Source: Ornithinimicrobium sp. CNJ-824 (GTDB lineage: Bacteria > Actinomycetota > Actinomycetes > Actinomycetales > Dermatophilaceae). From it: DNA of 64,000 nt. The notes beneath the pieces were generated by a model. That model did no database searches. It had not been told where the DNA came from and saw only the letters and a program-made list of their open reading frames with translations. The first letter of the stretch is position 1, and each line of letters opens with the position of its first letter. The stretch spans positions 1 to 64,000 of the forward strand of contig NZ_MKKA01000060.1 of assembly GCF_001942405.1 (NCBI RefSeq), in the 5' to 3' direction. This document shows, one piece after another, positions 19,446 to 31,048 of this stretch. A program made the translations under genes and the position numbers.

Positions 19446-21726
19446 ACCCCTCTGGCCGGGGCGTGCTCGGAGACGCCCACCCGGGCGTGCACGCGTCGCA
19501 GCCAGCCCGGGGCCCACCAGTTCCACCGGCCGAGCAGCGTCATCGTCGCGGGCACGAGGAGCATCCGCACGAGCGTGGCGTCCACCAGGACGGCGGCCGC
19601 CAGGGCGAACCCCGTCTGCTTGATGGCCAGCATGTGCCCCGCGGCGAAGCCGGCGAAGACGACGATCATGATCAGCGCCGCGGACGTGATGATCCGGCCG
19701 GACCGCTGCACCCCCAGCCGGACCGCGGTGTCGTCGTCCTGCCCCTGCTCGTGCAGCTCGATGACCCGGGAGAGAAGGAAGACCTCGTAGTCCATCGAGA
19801 GCCCGAACCCGAAGGCCAGCACCAGCAGCGGGATCACGGACTCCAGGGCGCCCACCGACTCGAAGCCCAGCAGCCCCTCCAGGTTGCCGTGCTGGAAGAC
19901 CAGGACGGTCAGGCCCAGGCTCGCGCCCAGCGAGATCACGTTCAGCACCACCGCCTTGAGCGGGATGACGACCGACCCGCTGAGCAGGAAGAGCAGCACG
20001 ACCGTGGCGCCGGCGATCCAGCCCGCGGCCCAGCCTGCCCGGTCCCAGACGGAGTCGACGAAGTCGGCCAGCGAGGCCGCCTGGCCACCGACCCAGACCT
20101 CCCCGTCGGCCGGTGGCGAAGCCGCCCTCAGGGCGTCGACGACCTCCCTGGCGGGCTCGCCGAGAGGACCCTCCTCGACCCGCACCCCGAGGCGCACGAG
20201 GGGCGCGTCGCGTCGGCACCGGCCGCGAGCGGCACGTCCTCGGGCCAGGGGCCGAGGTCCTGCGGCGGGTCGACCGACAGCACGCCGTCGACCGCCGCGG
20301 CCGTCTCGGCCCAGGCCTCGACCTCGTCGGCGGGAGCCTGCGCCAGGACCACCACGTCGGGCGCGGCGACGAGGGGGTAGTCCTCCTCCAGCTGCTCGAA
20401 GAAGACCCGCTGGTCGGCCCCGGGCGGGAGCAGGTCCGTGCCCGAGGAGGTCAGGCGCAGGCCCAGGGCCGGCCAGGCGAGGGCGAGCAGGACGGCGGTG
20501 CTGGCCACGACCGTGACCACCGGCCGTCGCTGCACGGCCCACGCCAGGCGGCTGAACACGCCGTCGTCGGTGACGGCGCCGGCCCCCCTGCGGTGCCCCA
20601 GCCGCCGTGCCCAGGTGGCCGCGAGTGCCGGCACGAGGGTGAGGGCCACGAGCAGGGCGACCACGACGACCGCGACGCCGGCGGCACCGATGGCCCGCAT
20701 GATGGGCGCCTCGAACAGGACCAGCCCCGACAGCGCGATCCCCACGATGAGCCCGGAGAACAGGACCGTGCGCCCGGCGGTCGTCAGGGCGCCCACGACC
20801 GCGGCCTCGACCTGCTCGGCGGACAGGTCGCGGTGCGTCACCCCCGGGGCGACCGCGTCCAGCTCCTCCCGGAACCGGGAGACGAGCAGCAGGCCGTAGT
20901 CGATGCACAGGGCCAGGCCCATGACGGTGACGATGTTGACGACGGTGGCGTCGAGGTCGATGAGGTAGGAGAACCCCAGCAGGATCGCCAGCCCGCCCCC
21001 GATGCTGGCCACCGCGCCGAGGACCGGCATGAGGGCGGCCAGGACGCCGCCGAAGACGACCACCATGACGACCAGCGAGATGGGCAGGGCGATGCCCTCG
21101 CCCCGTTGCAGGTCGACCTGGATCTGGTCGGTGATGTCGTCCACGAGCAGCGGCACGCCGCCCCAGTCCACGGCCTCCGTGCGCTCCGCGAGGGACTCCG
21201 CGTATGCCGTCTCCAGCCCCGCGAGCACATCCCGGGCCTGCGGGAAGGTCACCTCGGGCTCGAGCTCGACGGTGAGGAGGAAGGCACCGCCGGCGGGGTC
21301 CTGGTCGCGCACGGCGACGAGGGCCTCGGGCGCCGCCGGCCACCGCGGGTGCAGCACCGGCGCCTCGACCCCCGCCACCCCGTCGACCTCGCCGGCGTCC
21401 TCGGCGAAGGCGGCGACCGCGCCCACGAGCTCGGGGTCCTGCAGGTCGGCCCCGGTCACCGACCCGATGAGGGTGGGCCCGTCCGCGTCGGCCGAGGTGA
21501 CGTCTCGGACGACCAGGGCGTCCCCGGGCGCCTCGATCGCGCCGGAGGTCAGCCGGTCGAACAGGCCCGGCCCCGGCCCCAGGCCCAGGGCCGTGACGAA
21601 GGCGGCGACGACCAGGACGGACCAGGTGACCAGGTACCACCAGCGGTGGCGGACCGTCGACCGGCCGAGGGCCGCCAGCAGCGGACGACGAGGAGGGCGG
21701 TGCGCACCGGCCACGGGTAGCCTCAC
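19442..21726 (-). CDS. MMPL/RND family transporter (one frameshift in this sequence)
   Basis: A protein of the MMPL family of RND-type exporters: about 761 aa once one missing base near 20201-20212 is restored. Each half has one TM, an extracytoplasmic domain and a cluster of five TMs. The first half holds [22 protein letters not shown] and the second [20 protein letters not shown], the paired TM4 Asp-Tyr motifs used in proton relay. Family members export lipids or drugs. The start chosen is GTG 21726, only 4 nt from the divergent rarA start. Co-transcribed with the GNAT gene. Confidence 0.88.
21718..21723 (+). promoter_or_regulatory. -10 box for leaderless rarA transcript
   Basis: TAGCCT ends 7 nt before GTG 21731, and no Shine-Dalgarno is present. 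The box lies inside the start of the opposite-strand MMPL gene. Confidence 0.45.
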
Positions 21727-21730
21727 CAGG

Positions 21731-23119
21731 GTGTCGAGCGGTGGATCAGACCTCTTCAGCCTAGCCACGGGCGGCGACGGTGCCGCACCCGAGGGTGACC
21801 TGCGTCCTCCGTTGGCGGTGCGGATGCGGCCCCGCACCCTGGAGGAGGTCGCCGGTCAGCAGGAGGTGCTTCGGCCCGGGTCGCCGATGCGTCGCCTCAT
21901 CGAGGGGCACGCCGGGGTCGCCGGACCGCTCTCGGCGATCCTCTGGGGGCCGCCGGGAACCGGCAAGACCACGCTCGCCCACCTGGTCGCCACGGCCGCC
22001 GACCGCCGGTTCGTCGAGCTGTCGGCGGTGACGGCCGGCGTCAAGGACGTGCGCGCGGTCATGGAGGAGGCGGTGCGCGAGCGGTCGCTGCACGGTCGGG
22101 CCACGGTCCTCTTCCTCGACGAGATCCACCGGTTCACCAAGGCCCAGCAGGACGCCCTGCTGCCCGGGGTGGAGAACCGCCTGGTCATCCTCGTGGCCGC
22201 CACCACGGAGAACCCCTCCTTCTCGATCATCGCCCCGCTGCTGTCCCGGTCCGTCATGGTCCGGCTGGAGTCGCTGACCGACGAGCAGGTCGCGGCGGTC
22301 GTCCGCCGGGCGCTCGCCGACGAGCGCGGGCTGGCCGGCGGCTTCACCCTCGACGACGACGCCCTGGACCACGTCGTGCGGATGGCCGGCGGCGACGCCC
22401 GACGGGCCCTGACCACCCTGGAGGCGGCGGCCGGGGTGGCGGCCGACGAGCGCCCCGCCGGCCGGGAGGACGAGCCGGCCCCGATCACCCTGGCGACGGT
22501 CGAGCAGGCCGTGGCGACCGCCGCGGTGCGCTACGACCGGGCGGGCGACCAGCACTACGACGTCGCCAGCGCCTTCATCAAGTCGATGCGCGGCAGCGAC
22601 GTCGACGCGGCGCTGCACTACCTGGCCCGGCAGCTGGAGGCGGGGGAGGACCCCCGCTTCATCGCGCGCCGCATCGTCATCGCCGCCAGCGAGGACGTGG
22701 GCATGGCCGACCCGACGGCCCTGCAGACCGCCGTCGCCGCGATGCACGCCGTCGCCCAGATCGGGATGCCCGAGGCCCGGATCGTGCTGGCCCAGGCCGT
22801 CGTCCACAACGCGCTGGCCCCCAAGTCCAACGCCGCCTACGCCGCGGTCAACGCCGCCGTCGCCGACGTCCGTGCGGGCCGGGGCGGGGCGGTTCCCCCG
22901 CACCTGAGGGGCAGCGGGTATGCCGGTGCCGCCCGGCTCGGGCACGGCGAGGGGTACCGGTACAGCCACGACGAACCCGCCGGCGTCGGCCCCCAGCAGT
23001 ACCTGCCCGACGACCTGCTCGCGGCGGACGTGGACTACTACCGTCCGACGACGCGCGGATGGGAGGAACGGCTCGCGGTCCGCTGGGCCGAGCTGCGGCG
23101 GATCGTCCGCGGCCGGTGA
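21731..23119 (+). CDS. rarA: replication-associated recombination protein RarA (MgsA)
   Basis: A 462-aa clamp-loader-like AAA+ ATPase acting at stalled replication forks. Walker [10 protein letters not shown] is near residues 73-81, Walker [10 protein letters not shown] near 130, followed by sensor 1 ATTENPSF, the arginine-finger region SRSVMVRLE and sensor 2 GGDARRAL. The C-terminal tetramerisation domain has [20 protein letters not shown] and [10 protein letters not shown], characteristic of RarA. It precedes alaS, as in most Actinobacteria. Confidence 0.95.
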   Translation: MSSGGSDLFSLATGGDGAAPEGDLRPPLAVRMRPRTLEEVAGQQEVLRPGSPMRRLIEGHAGVAGPLSAILWGPPGTGKTTLAHLVATAADRRFVELSAVTAGVKDVRAVMEEAVRERSLHGRATVLFLDEIHRFTKAQQDALLPGVENRLVILVAATTENPSFSIIAPLLSRSVMVRLESLTDEQVAAVVRRALADERGLAGGFTLDDDALDHVVRMAGGDARRALTTLEAAAGVAADERPAGREDEPAPITLATVEQAVATAAVRYDRAGDQHYDVASAFIKSMRGSDVDAALHYLARQLEAGEDPRFIARRIVIAASEDVGMADPTALQTAVAAMHAVAQIGMPEARIVLAQAVVHNALAPKSNAAYAAVNAAVADVRAGRGGAVPPHLRGSGYAGAARLGHGEGYRYSHDEPAGVGPQQYLPDDLLAADVDYYRPTTRGWEERLAVRWAELRRIVRGR

Positions 23120-23126
23120 CGGCGGC

Positions 23127-23132
23127 TAGAGT
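23127..23132 (+). promoter_or_regulatory. -10 box upstream of alaS
   Basis: TAGAGT lies 33 nt before ATG 23166. The leader between them contains GGTGAGGAG, a reasonable ribosome-binding site. Confidence 0.45.
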
Positions 23133-23165
23133 GGCAAGGTCCGTCTGCCCCCTGGTGAGGAGACC

Positions 23166-25858
23166 ATGGAAACCGCCGAGATCCGCCGTCGCTGGTTGAG
23201 GTTCTTCGAGAGCAAGGGCCACACCGTCGTCCCCAGCGCCCCCCTGTCTACGACGACCCCAACCTGCTCTTCGTCAACGCAGGCATGGTGCCCTTCAAGC
23301 CGTACTTCCTTGGCCAGGAGTCGGCGCCCTGGGCACGGGCGACGTCGGTGCAGAAGTGCGTGCGGACCCTCGACATCGAGGAGGTCGGGCGGACCACCCG
23401 GCACGGCACCTTCTTCCAGATGAACGGCAACTTCTCCTTCGGCGACTACTTCAAGGAGGGCGCGATCTCCTACGCCTGGGAGTTCGTCACCGGGTCCCAG
23501 GACGACGGGTTCCTCGGCTTCGACCCGGACTCGGTCTGGGTGACCGTCCTCGACGGGGACGACGAGGCCGCCGACCTGTGGCACCGGATCGCCGGGCTGC
23601 CCCAGGAACGCATCCAGCGGCGCGGACCCGCGGACAACTACTGGTCGATGGGCGTCCCCGGCCCCGGTGGCCCCTGCAGCGAGATCTACATCGACCGGGG
23701 TCCCGAGCACGGTCCCGACGGCGGGCCGGTCGTCGACGAGGACCGTTTCCTGGAGATCTGGAACCTCGTCTTCATGCAGGACGAGCTGTCGGCCGTGCGG
23801 TCCAAGACCGACGTCGACATCGCCGGCGAGCTGCCGCGCAAGAACATCGACACCGGGATGGGTCTGGAGCGGGTCGCCTACCTCCTGCAGGGGGTGGACA
23901 ACCTCTACGAGATCGACGAGGTCTACCCGGTCATCGAGCGGGCCGAGGACCTCTCCGGCCGCGCCTACGGCAAGGACCACGACGACGACGTCCGCTTCCG
24001 GGTCGTCGCCGACCACGTCCGGTCCGGGCTGATGCTCATGGGCGACGGGGTCACCCCCGGCAACGAGGGCCGTGGCTACGTGCTGCGCCGGCTGCTGCGC
24101 CGTGCGGTGCGCTCGATGCGCCTGCTGGGCGTCCAGGACGCCGCGCTGCCGCAGCTGCTGCCCGTGAGCAAGGACGTCATGAAGCAGTCCTACCCCGAGC
24201 TCGAGCGGGACTGGGCGCGGATCAGCGAGGTCGCCTACGCCGAGGAGGAGGCGTTCCGCCGCACCCTGGCCAGCGGCACCACCATCCTGGACACCGCCGT
24301 CGCCCGGGCCAAGGAGACGGGGTCCACGACGCTGGCCGGCGGCCAGGCCTTCCAGCTGCACGACACCTACGGGTTCCCGATCGACCTGACCCTCGAGATG
24401 GCGGCCGAGCAGGGCCTGTCCGTCGACGAGGAGGGGTTCCGCACCCTCATGACCGAGCAGCGGCAGCGGGCCAAGGCCGACGCCCGCTCCAAGAAGGCGG
24501 GGCACGGGGAGGTCACCTCCTACCGGCAGGTCGCGGACCGGCTCGGCCGTCCCGTGGAGTTCACCGGTTACGACCGGACCACCGGCGAGGCGCCCGTGGT
24601 CGGCCTGTTCACCGGCGGGCAGGAGGTCGACCGGCTCAGCGCGAGCGGCAAGGACGTCGACGGCGGGGGCGCCGAGGTGGAGCTCGTCCTGGACAGCACC
24701 CCGTTCTACGCCGAGGCCGGAGGACAGCTGGCCGACCACGGCGTCATCCGGCTGGCCGGCGGCGCCGTAGTGGAGGTCTCCGACGTCCAGCGGCCGATGC
24801 CCGGCCTCGTGGTCCACCGTGGCCGGCTGCTGGAGGGGGAGGTCGCCGTCGGTGAGGCCGCCACGGCCCAGATCGACACGCTGCGCCGCGCGTCGGTGTC
24901 CCGCGCGCACACCGCCACCCACATCGTCCACAAGGTGCTGCGGGAGGCGCTGGGCGACACCGCCACCCAGGCCGGTTCGGAGAACGCCCCCGGCCGGTTG
25001 CGCTTCGACTTCCGGTCCACCCGCGGGCTCTCGCCCGACGAGCTGGCCGCGGTGGAGGCGCGGATCAACGAGCGGCTGATGGACGACCTCGCGGTCAGCG
25101 CCGCCGAGATGCCCCTGACACAGGCTCGGGAGATGGGTGCGATGGCGCTCTTCGGCGAGCGCTACCCGGACGTCGTCCGTGTGGTCTCCGTCGGGGGCCC
25201 CTGGTCGCTGGAGCTGTGCGGCGGCACGCACGTGCTCAACTCCGCGCAGCTGTCGCTCGTCAAGATCATGGGCGAGGCCTCGATCGGGTCGGGGGTCCGG
25301 CGGGTGGAGGCGCTGGTCGGTGCGGACGCCTACCAGCACCTGGCCCGGGAGAACGTCATCGTCAACCAGCTCACCGACTCCTTGAAGGTGCGCCCCGAGG
25401 AGCTGCCCGACCGCATCGGCCAGCTGATGACCCGGCTGAAGGAGGCCGAGCGGCAGATCGCCCAGGCCAAGGCCCAGCAGGCGCTCGCCGCGGCCGCCTC
25501 GCTCACCGACCGGGCCAGGGACGTCGGCGGGGTGACCTTCCTCGGGCACGACCTGGGCGAGGGCTCGACCGGGGACGACCTGCGGCGTGCCGTGACCGAC
25601 CTGCGCGGTCGGCTGGGCACGGACCGGCCGGTCGTCGTCGCGCTGACCGGCACCTCCGGCGGCCGTCCCCACGTCGTCGTCGGCACCAACGAGGCGGCCC
25701 GCGGCCGGGGCATCCGGGCAGGCGCCCTCGTGAAGGTCGCCGCGCAGACCCTGGGCGGTGGTGGCGGCGGCAAGGACGACCTGGCGCAGGGTGGGGGCCA
25801 GGACCCGTCGCGGACCGCCGAGGCGTTGCGTCGGGTCGAGGACGAGCTGCGGCCGTGA
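23166..25858 (+). CDS. alaS: alanyl-tRNA synthetase (one frameshift in this sequence)
   Basis: AlaRS, 897 aa once a base missing at about 23246 is restored (expected [19 protein letters not shown]). It contains the class-II catalytic core ([21 protein letters not shown]-like [29 protein letters not shown]), the editing domain with zinc ligands HTATHIVH and CGGTHV, and the C-terminal DHHA1 domain ([14 protein letters not shown]). All catalytic parts are intact, so the break near codon 27 is best read as a sequence error. GTGA joins it to ruvX. Confidence 0.94.
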
Positions 25859-26346
25859 CCCCCGGCGACGGGGTGCTCCTGGGCGTGGACGTCGGGGAGG
25901 CCCGGGTCGGCCTGGCGGCCAGCGATCCCGTCGGCCTGCTGGCCCATCCCGTCGCGACCCTGCGGAGGGACGCGGAGGGTCTGACGGACCTCGAAATGAT
26001 CGCCGCGGAGGTCGCCGACCGGCGGGCCGTCGGGGTCGTGGTCGGCCTGCCGCGCTCGCTGTCGGGGGACGAGGGATTGGCCGCACGCCGCGCCCGCGAC
26101 TACGCTGGTGCGCTGCAGCGGCGTCTGGATGTGCCGGTGCGACTGGTCGACGAACGTCTGACCACGGTGGACGCCCACCGGAACCTGCACCGCAGCGGGG
26201 TCCGGGGGCGGGCGCACCGGGGCGTCGTGGACCAGGCCGCAGCGGTCCTGATCCTCCAGTCGGCGCTGGACGCCAGACGCGCCGGCCGTCCCCCCGGTGA
26301 GCCGCTGAAGGCGCGCAAGCCCCGGACCCGCCGGTCCGGCCCCTGA
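25855..26346 (+). CDS. ruvX: Holliday junction resolvase RuvX (YqgF)
   Basis: A 163-aa RNase H-like protein with VDVGEARVGLAASDP at residues ~10-24 (first catalytic Asp), VVVGLPRSLSGDEG around 62, VDERLTT (Glu) around 100 and the late DQAAAVLIL (Asp). YqgF proteins are implicated in 16S rRNA maturation and in junction cleavage. GTG start in a GTGA overlap with alaS; mltG follows after 13 nt. The alaS-ruvX-mltG-aroE order is conserved in Actinobacteria. The C-terminal ~20 residues are basic. Confidence 0.93.
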   Translation: MTPGDGVLLGVDVGEARVGLAASDPVGLLAHPVATLRRDAEGLTDLEMIAAEVADRRAVGVVVGLPRSLSGDEGLAARRARDYAGALQRRLDVPVRLVDERLTTVDAHRNLHRSGVRGRAHRGVVDQAAAVLILQSALDARRAGRPPGEPLKARKPRTRRSGP

Positions 26347-26359
26347 GCAAAGGACACGG

Positions 26360-27599
26360 ATGAGCCATCCTCCGCACGAGGACTGGGACGAGCACGACGT
26401 GCACGGCACGGCGTCCGGGACCCGGTTCGACGACGACGTCCTCGGTCTGCGCGGCGTCCACGACCACGACGAGTCGCTGGCCGACGACGTGCTGGAGCCC
26501 GAGGAGCAGCTCTTCCGGCGACGGCGGCGACGCCGGCGCAACCCGCTGCTCGTCGGTCTGTCGCTGCTCCTGGCCGGTGCCTCGTGGTCACCGCCTCCGT
26601 GTTCGCGTTCGGCTGGATGCGGGACCTGCTGCCCACCGTGTCCGTGGGGGAGCCCACGGCGCAGGACTACGAGGCGCGGGCACCGGCGAGGTCATGATCG
26701 AGGTGCCCCAGGGGGCCGGCGGCGGCCAGATCGCCGAGATCCTGGCCGAGAACGACGTGGTCGCCTCGGCGTCGGCGTTCACCGCCGCGCTCCAGGCCGA
26801 CCCGCGGTCGTCCGCCATCCAGCCGGGCACCTACCGGATGGCCAACCAGATGAGTTCCGAGGCGGCCCTGGGCCGGCTGCTGGACGGCAACTACCGCGAG
26901 ATCGACGGCGTGACGATCCGTGAGGGTCTCTGGGTCGCCGAGACCTTCGCCGCGCTGGCGGAGGCCACCGGGAACGAGGTCGCGGACTACGAGGCGGTCG
27001 ACCCGGCCTCGCTGGACCTGCCCGACGCCGCCGAGGGCGAGCTGGAGGGCTTCCTCTACCCGAGCACCTACGAGTTCGGCCCGGACACCACGCCGCAGGA
27101 GCAGCTGCAGACCCTCGTCGACCAGGGTCGGGCGGTGCACGACGAGCTCGGGATCCCGGACGACGAGCTGCGCGAGATCATCATCAAGGCGAGCATCGTC
27201 CAGGGGGAGGGCGCGTTCTCCGAGGACCTGCCCAAGGTGGCCCGGGTCGTCGAGAACCGCCTGGAACCCAACCCGGAGACCAACGGCTACCTGCAGATGG
27301 ACTCCACGGTGCACTTCATCTACCAGGAGCGCGGGCTGGCGGGCACGACCGACGAGCAGCGGGCCAACCCGGACCCGCACAACACCTATGCCCACCCGGG
27401 ACTTCCGGCCGGCCCCATCAACAGCCCCGGCGAGGAGGCCATCCGCGCCGCGATGGACCCCGAGCCCGGCGACTGGTTGTACTTCGTCACCGTGGATCCC
27501 TCCACCGGCGAGACCCGGTTCGCCACCGACTGGGAGGGCCACCAGGAGAACGTCCAGCTCTTCCAGCAGTGGTGCCAGGACAACCCCGACCAGTGCTGA
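26360..27599 (+). CDS. mltG: endolytic transglycosylase MltG (two frameshifts in this sequence)
   Basis: MltG (YceG-like) cuts nascent glycan strands at the membrane. It is 413 aa after restoring single bases at CC 26580-26581 and at GG 26673-26674. A long acidic, then Arg-rich cytosolic N-terminus (~60 aa, ending RRRRRRRNPLLVG) is followed by one TM helix, a LysM-like subdomain (IEVPQGAGGGQIAEILAEN) and the catalytic domain. The signature IIIKASIVQGEGAFSEDLPKVARVVENRL contains the catalytic Glu. Both shifts fall around the TM helix, so without correction the enzyme would lose its anchor. Confidence 0.9.
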
Positions 27600-28465
27600 G
27601 CGCCGGCCGGCGGGCCGCCGTCGTCGGAGCGCCCGTGGGGCACTCCCTCTCGCCCTCGCTCCACCGTGCCGCCTACCGGGCGCTCGGCCTCACCGGATGG
27701 TCGTACGAGGCCGTGCAGGTCGACGCCGGGTCGCTCAGGGCGTTCGTCGCGGGCCTGGGCCCGGAGTGGGCGGGTCTGTCGGTGACCATGCCGCTGAAGG
27801 AGGAGGCGCTGGCGCTCGCCGACGAGGTGGACGAGGACGCCCGGCTGACCGGAGGGGCCAACACGCTCGTCCCCTGTCCGGACCGGGGGTGGCGGGCCTG
27901 GAACACCGACGTCCACGGGGTCGGCGCAGCCCTGGTGGGGGCCGGGCTGGTCGGGCCCCTCCGGGGCGTGGTCCTGGGCGGTGGTGCGACCGCCCGATCG
28001 GTCCTCGTCGCCCTGGACCGTCTCGGTGTGCGGGAGGTCGACCTGGTGGTGCGCGACGCCCCGCGGGCGGCCACGTGGGAGCTTCTGGACCGACTCGGCC
28101 TGCGCACCACCACCCGGCGGCTCGGCACCGCCGCGAGGGGCGACGCTCCGGACGTCGTCGTCAGCACCCTCCCGGCCGGCGCGGTCCCCGACGTCGGCGT
28201 CGTCCAGGACCTGCTCGCCGGGGCCAGTCCGGTCGTCCTGGACGTGGCCTACGCACCCTGGCCGAGCGGGTTCGCGACCGCCGTGTCCGCCGCCACGGCC
28301 GGACGGCGGCCCGTCGTGCGGGGCACGGCCATGCTCCTCCACCAGGCCGCCCGCCAGGTACGGCTGATGACCGGGCATGATGGGCCGGTGGAGGCGATGC
28401 GCGCGGCGTTGACGGAGGACGCCACGACCGGACCGGCCGGCGCAGAAGGGACGGGGGATGTCTGA
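27593..28465 (+). CDS. aroE: shikimate dehydrogenase
   Basis: A 290-aa NADP-dependent enzyme reducing 3-dehydroshikimate. The substrate-binding SLSPSLHRAAY is at ~residues 19-29, the catalytic Lys in VTMPLKEEAL near 72, and NTL and NTD follow. The NADP-binding domain has VLGGGATARSV and a VVRD loop. The start is taken as GTG 27593, overlapping mltG by 7 nt; GTG 27569 or 27572 would add a few residues. It is the first of the aro genes here. Confidence 0.92.
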   Translation: MLSAGRRAAVVGAPVGHSLSPSLHRAAYRALGLTGWSYEAVQVDAGSLRAFVAGLGPEWAGLSVTMPLKEEALALADEVDEDARLTGGANTLVPCPDRGWRAWNTDVHGVGAALVGAGLVGPLRGVVLGGGATARSVLVALDRLGVREVDLVVRDAPRAATWELLDRLGLRTTTRRLGTAARGDAPDVVVSTLPAGAVPDVGVVQDLLAGASPVVLDVAYAPWPSGFATAVSAATAGRRPVVRGTAMLLHQAARQVRLMTGHDGPVEAMRAALTEDATTGPAGAEGTGDV

Positions 28466-29177
28466 GCAGCTCGCCCTCGGCCTGGTGGCCCTGGTCGTGG
28501 GGGTGCTGGGGATCCCCGTCGCCCGGTGGCTGGAGGCGACGACCTACCGCAAGCCCGACGAGGCCGACGTCCCGTACCCGGGGAACCGCTGGTGGGTGCC
28601 GTTCGCCCTCGCCGGGGCCTCGACCCTCGTGGTGCACCGGATCTGGCTCGTCGGCGACGACGCCGTGCCCGGCTGGCCGGTCGCCGTCGTGCTCACCGCC
28701 ACCCTGCTCGTCGTGACCCTGGCGGGGGTGTGCCTGGCGGCCATGGACCTGGACGTGCACCGGCTCCCGGACCGCATCATGTGGCCCACCATGGCCGTCC
28801 TGGCCGGTGGCCTGCTCCTGGCGGCCCTCGTGGGCGGTGGGCCGCAGCCCCTGCTCCGCTCGGTCCTCGCCGGCGTGGCCAGCGGCGGGTTCTACCTGCT
28901 GCTGGCGCTGGTGTCCCTCGCCCGCGGTTCGCTGGCGCTCGGCCTGGGGGACGTCAAGCTCTCCGTCGTCCTGGGCGGCGGCCTGGGCTGGTTCGGCTGG
29001 CCCGAGGTCGTGGCCGGCATCTACGCCGGCTTCCTCGTCGGGGGGCTGCTGGCCGTCCTGCTCCTGGTGACCCGCCGGGTCGGGTGGAAGGGCGACTTCG
29101 CCTACGGGCCTCCGATGATGGTCGGGGCCCTGCTGGGCCTGGTGCTCGTCCCGGGCTCGTCGGCCGGCCTCCTGTGA
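28458..29177 (+). CDS. prepilin peptidase (A24 family)
   Basis: A 239-aa polytopic membrane aspartic protease. The two catalytic Asp motifs are visible: AAMDLDVHRLPDRI near residue 97 and GLGDVKLSVVLGGGLG near 170 (GxGDxK). The N-terminal zinc-binding/methylase domain of long PilD proteins is absent, so this is the short form. It would process prepilin-like leader peptides at the inner membrane, but no pilin, PilB or PilC genes are in the window. ATG 28458 overlaps the end of aroE by 8 nt. Confidence 0.88.
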   Translation: MSEQLALGLVALVVGVLGIPVARWLEATTYRKPDEADVPYPGNRWWVPFALAGASTLVVHRIWLVGDDAVPGWPVAVVLTATLLVVTLAGVCLAAMDLDVHRLPDRIMWPTMAVLAGGLLLAALVGGGPQPLLRSVLAGVASGGFYLLLALVSLARGSLALGLGDVKLSVVLGGGLGWFGWPEVVAGIYAGFLVGGLLAVLLLVTRRVGWKGDFAYGPPMMVGALLGLVLVPGSSAGLL

Positions 29178-29246
29178 CCCGGGGGCGGTGACCCGCACCG
29201 CCACCGGGGGCCGGGCCGGGACCGGCCGCGTGGGAGAATCGCCGGC

Positions 29247-30530
29247 ATGCTGCGCTGGTTGACCGCCGGGGAGTCCCACGGCCCCGCCCTGACCGCCGTC
29301 CTCGAGGGCCTGCCCGCAGGGGTGCGGGTGGACCGGGACGCCGTCGAGGGCGCCCTCGCCCGCCGCCGCCTCGGCTACGGCCGGGGTGCCCGGATGTCCT
29401 TCGAGGCGGACCGGCTGCGCTTCCTCGGCGGGCTCCGCCACGGGCTGAGCATCGGCTCCCCGCTGGCGATGCTCGTGGAGAACACCGAGTGGGCCAAGTG
29501 GGAGGCGGTGATGAGCCCGGAGCCGGTGCCCGAGGACGCGCTGCGCCGGTCCGACGACGTCGGGGCTCCGCAGGAGCTGGCCCGCAACCGCCCGCTGACC
29601 CGGCCCCGCCCCGGTCACGCCGACCTGGTCGGCATGACCAAGTACGGCTTCGACGAGGCCCGCCCCGTGCTCGAGCGGGCCTCCGCCCGCGAGACCGCGG
29701 CCAGGGTCGCGCTCGGGGCCGTGGCCGCCGCCTTCCTCGAGCAGGCGGTCGGGGTCCGGCTCGTCTCGCACACCGTCAGCATCGGCCGTGCCGGGACGCC
29801 GTCGCCGGACGAGGACGCGCCCTCGTCGGCGGAGCTGCCGCGGCCGGACGACGTGGAGCGGCTGGACGCCGACCCCGTCCGCACGCTCGACCCGCAGCGC
29901 TCGGCCGCCATGGTGGCCGAGATCGACGCCGCCCGCCAGGACGGCGACACCCTCGGGGGCGTTGTCGAGGTCCTGGCCTGGGGCCTGCCGCCGGGGCTGG
30001 GGTCGCACGTGCACTGGGACCGGAGGCTGGACGCACGCCTGGCCGCCGCGCTCATGGGGATCCAGGCCATCAAGGGGGTCGAGGTCGGCGAGGGGTTCCG
30101 CACCGCGGCCCGTCGGGGCAGCAGGGCGCACGACGAGATCGTCGCCGACGAGCAGGGACACGTGCGCCGGACCACCCTGCGCAGCGGCGGCACCGAGGGT
30201 GGCATGAGCACCGGTGAGGTGCTGCGGGTCCGGGCGGCCATGAAGCCCATCTCCACCGTGCCCCGGGCCCTGCGCACCATCGACACCGGCACCGGGGAGT
30301 CCGCCACCGCCATCCACCAGCGGTCCGACGTGTGCGCCGTCCCGGCCGCCGGGGTCGTCGCCGAGGCCATGGTGGCGCTCGTCCTGGCGGACGCGGTCCT
30401 GGAGAAGTTCGGCGGGGACTCGGTGGCCGAGGTGGCGCGCAACCACGCCGCCTACCTGGAGCACGTCCCCCAGCACCTGCGGCCGGCACCCGCCGACGTG
30501 ACCCTCCGTCCGGACGGAGGCACCGCATGA
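29247..30530 (+). CDS. aroC: chorismate synthase
   Basis: A 427-aa FMN-dependent enzyme converting EPSP to chorismate. Signature segments are present: [19 protein letters not shown] at the N-terminus, [17 protein letters not shown] and [45 protein letters not shown] and the late [17 protein letters not shown] complete the set. ATG 29247 lies 8 nt after GAGAAT, a weak -10 candidate. ATGA couples it to aroK. Confidence 0.96.
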   Translation: MLRWLTAGESHGPALTAVLEGLPAGVRVDRDAVEGALARRRLGYGRGARMSFEADRLRFLGGLRHGLSIGSPLAMLVENTEWAKWEAVMSPEPVPEDALRRSDDVGAPQELARNRPLTRPRPGHADLVGMTKYGFDEARPVLERASARETAARVALGAVAAAFLEQAVGVRLVSHTVSIGRAGTPSPDEDAPSSAELPRPDDVERLDADPVRTLDPQRSAAMVAEIDAARQDGDTLGGVVEVLAWGLPPGLGSHVHWDRRLDARLAAALMGIQAIKGVEVGEGFRTAARRGSRAHDEIVADEQGHVRRTTLRSGGTEGGMSTGEVLRVRAAMKPISTVPRALRTIDTGTGESATAIHQRSDVCAVPAAGVVAEAMVALVLADAVLEKFGGDSVAEVARNHAAYLEHVPQHLRPAPADVTLRPDGGTA

Positions 30531-31048
30531 GCGGCCCCGTCGTCGTCCTCGTCGGACCCCCCGGCGCGGGCAAGAGCACGGTGGGGGGTGCGCTCGCCGA
30601 CCGTCTGGGCATCCCCCTGGTCGACACCGACACCGAGGTCGAGACGACCACCGGGCGCTCGATCAGCGACATCTTCGTCGAGGACGGCGAGGCCGCCTTC
30701 CGCGACCTCGAGCGCGCCGCGGTGATGCAGGCCCTGGCGGGCCAGCGGCCCTGTGTGCTCGCGCTCGGCGGGGGAGCCGTCATGCAGGACGAGGTGGCTG
30801 CCGCCCTCGAGGCGGCCGACGTCCCAGTCGTCTTCCTCGACGTCACCATCGGTGACGCCGCCGCCCGCGTCGGCTTCGACACCACCCGGCCGCTGCTCCT
30901 CGTCAACCCCCGCGCCTCCTGGACCCGGTTGATGAACGCCCGCCGCCCCACCTACCAGCGGCTGGCCGACCACCACGTGCAGACCGGGGGACGGACGCCG
31001 GCGGACGTCGTGGCGGAGGTCGCCGAGCGGCTCGGGGCCGGGGGATGA
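30527..31048 (+). CDS. aroK: shikimate kinase
   Basis: A 173-aa P-loop kinase phosphorylating shikimate. Walker [10 protein letters not shown] is at residues 10-18, DTDTEVE near 34, the substrate-binding region [17 protein letters not shown] near 45-61 and LGGGAV near 80. RPLL follows in the lid. Normal length. ATGA overlaps both at the aroC end and at the aroB start. Confidence 0.95.
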   Translation: MSGPVVVLVGPPGAGKSTVGGALADRLGIPLVDTDTEVETTTGRSISDIFVEDGEAAFRDLERAAVMQALAGQRPCVLALGGGAVMQDEVAAALEAADVPVVFLDVTIGDAAARVGFDTTRPLLLVNPRASWTRLMNARRPTYQRLADHHVQTGGRTPADVVAEVAERLGAGG

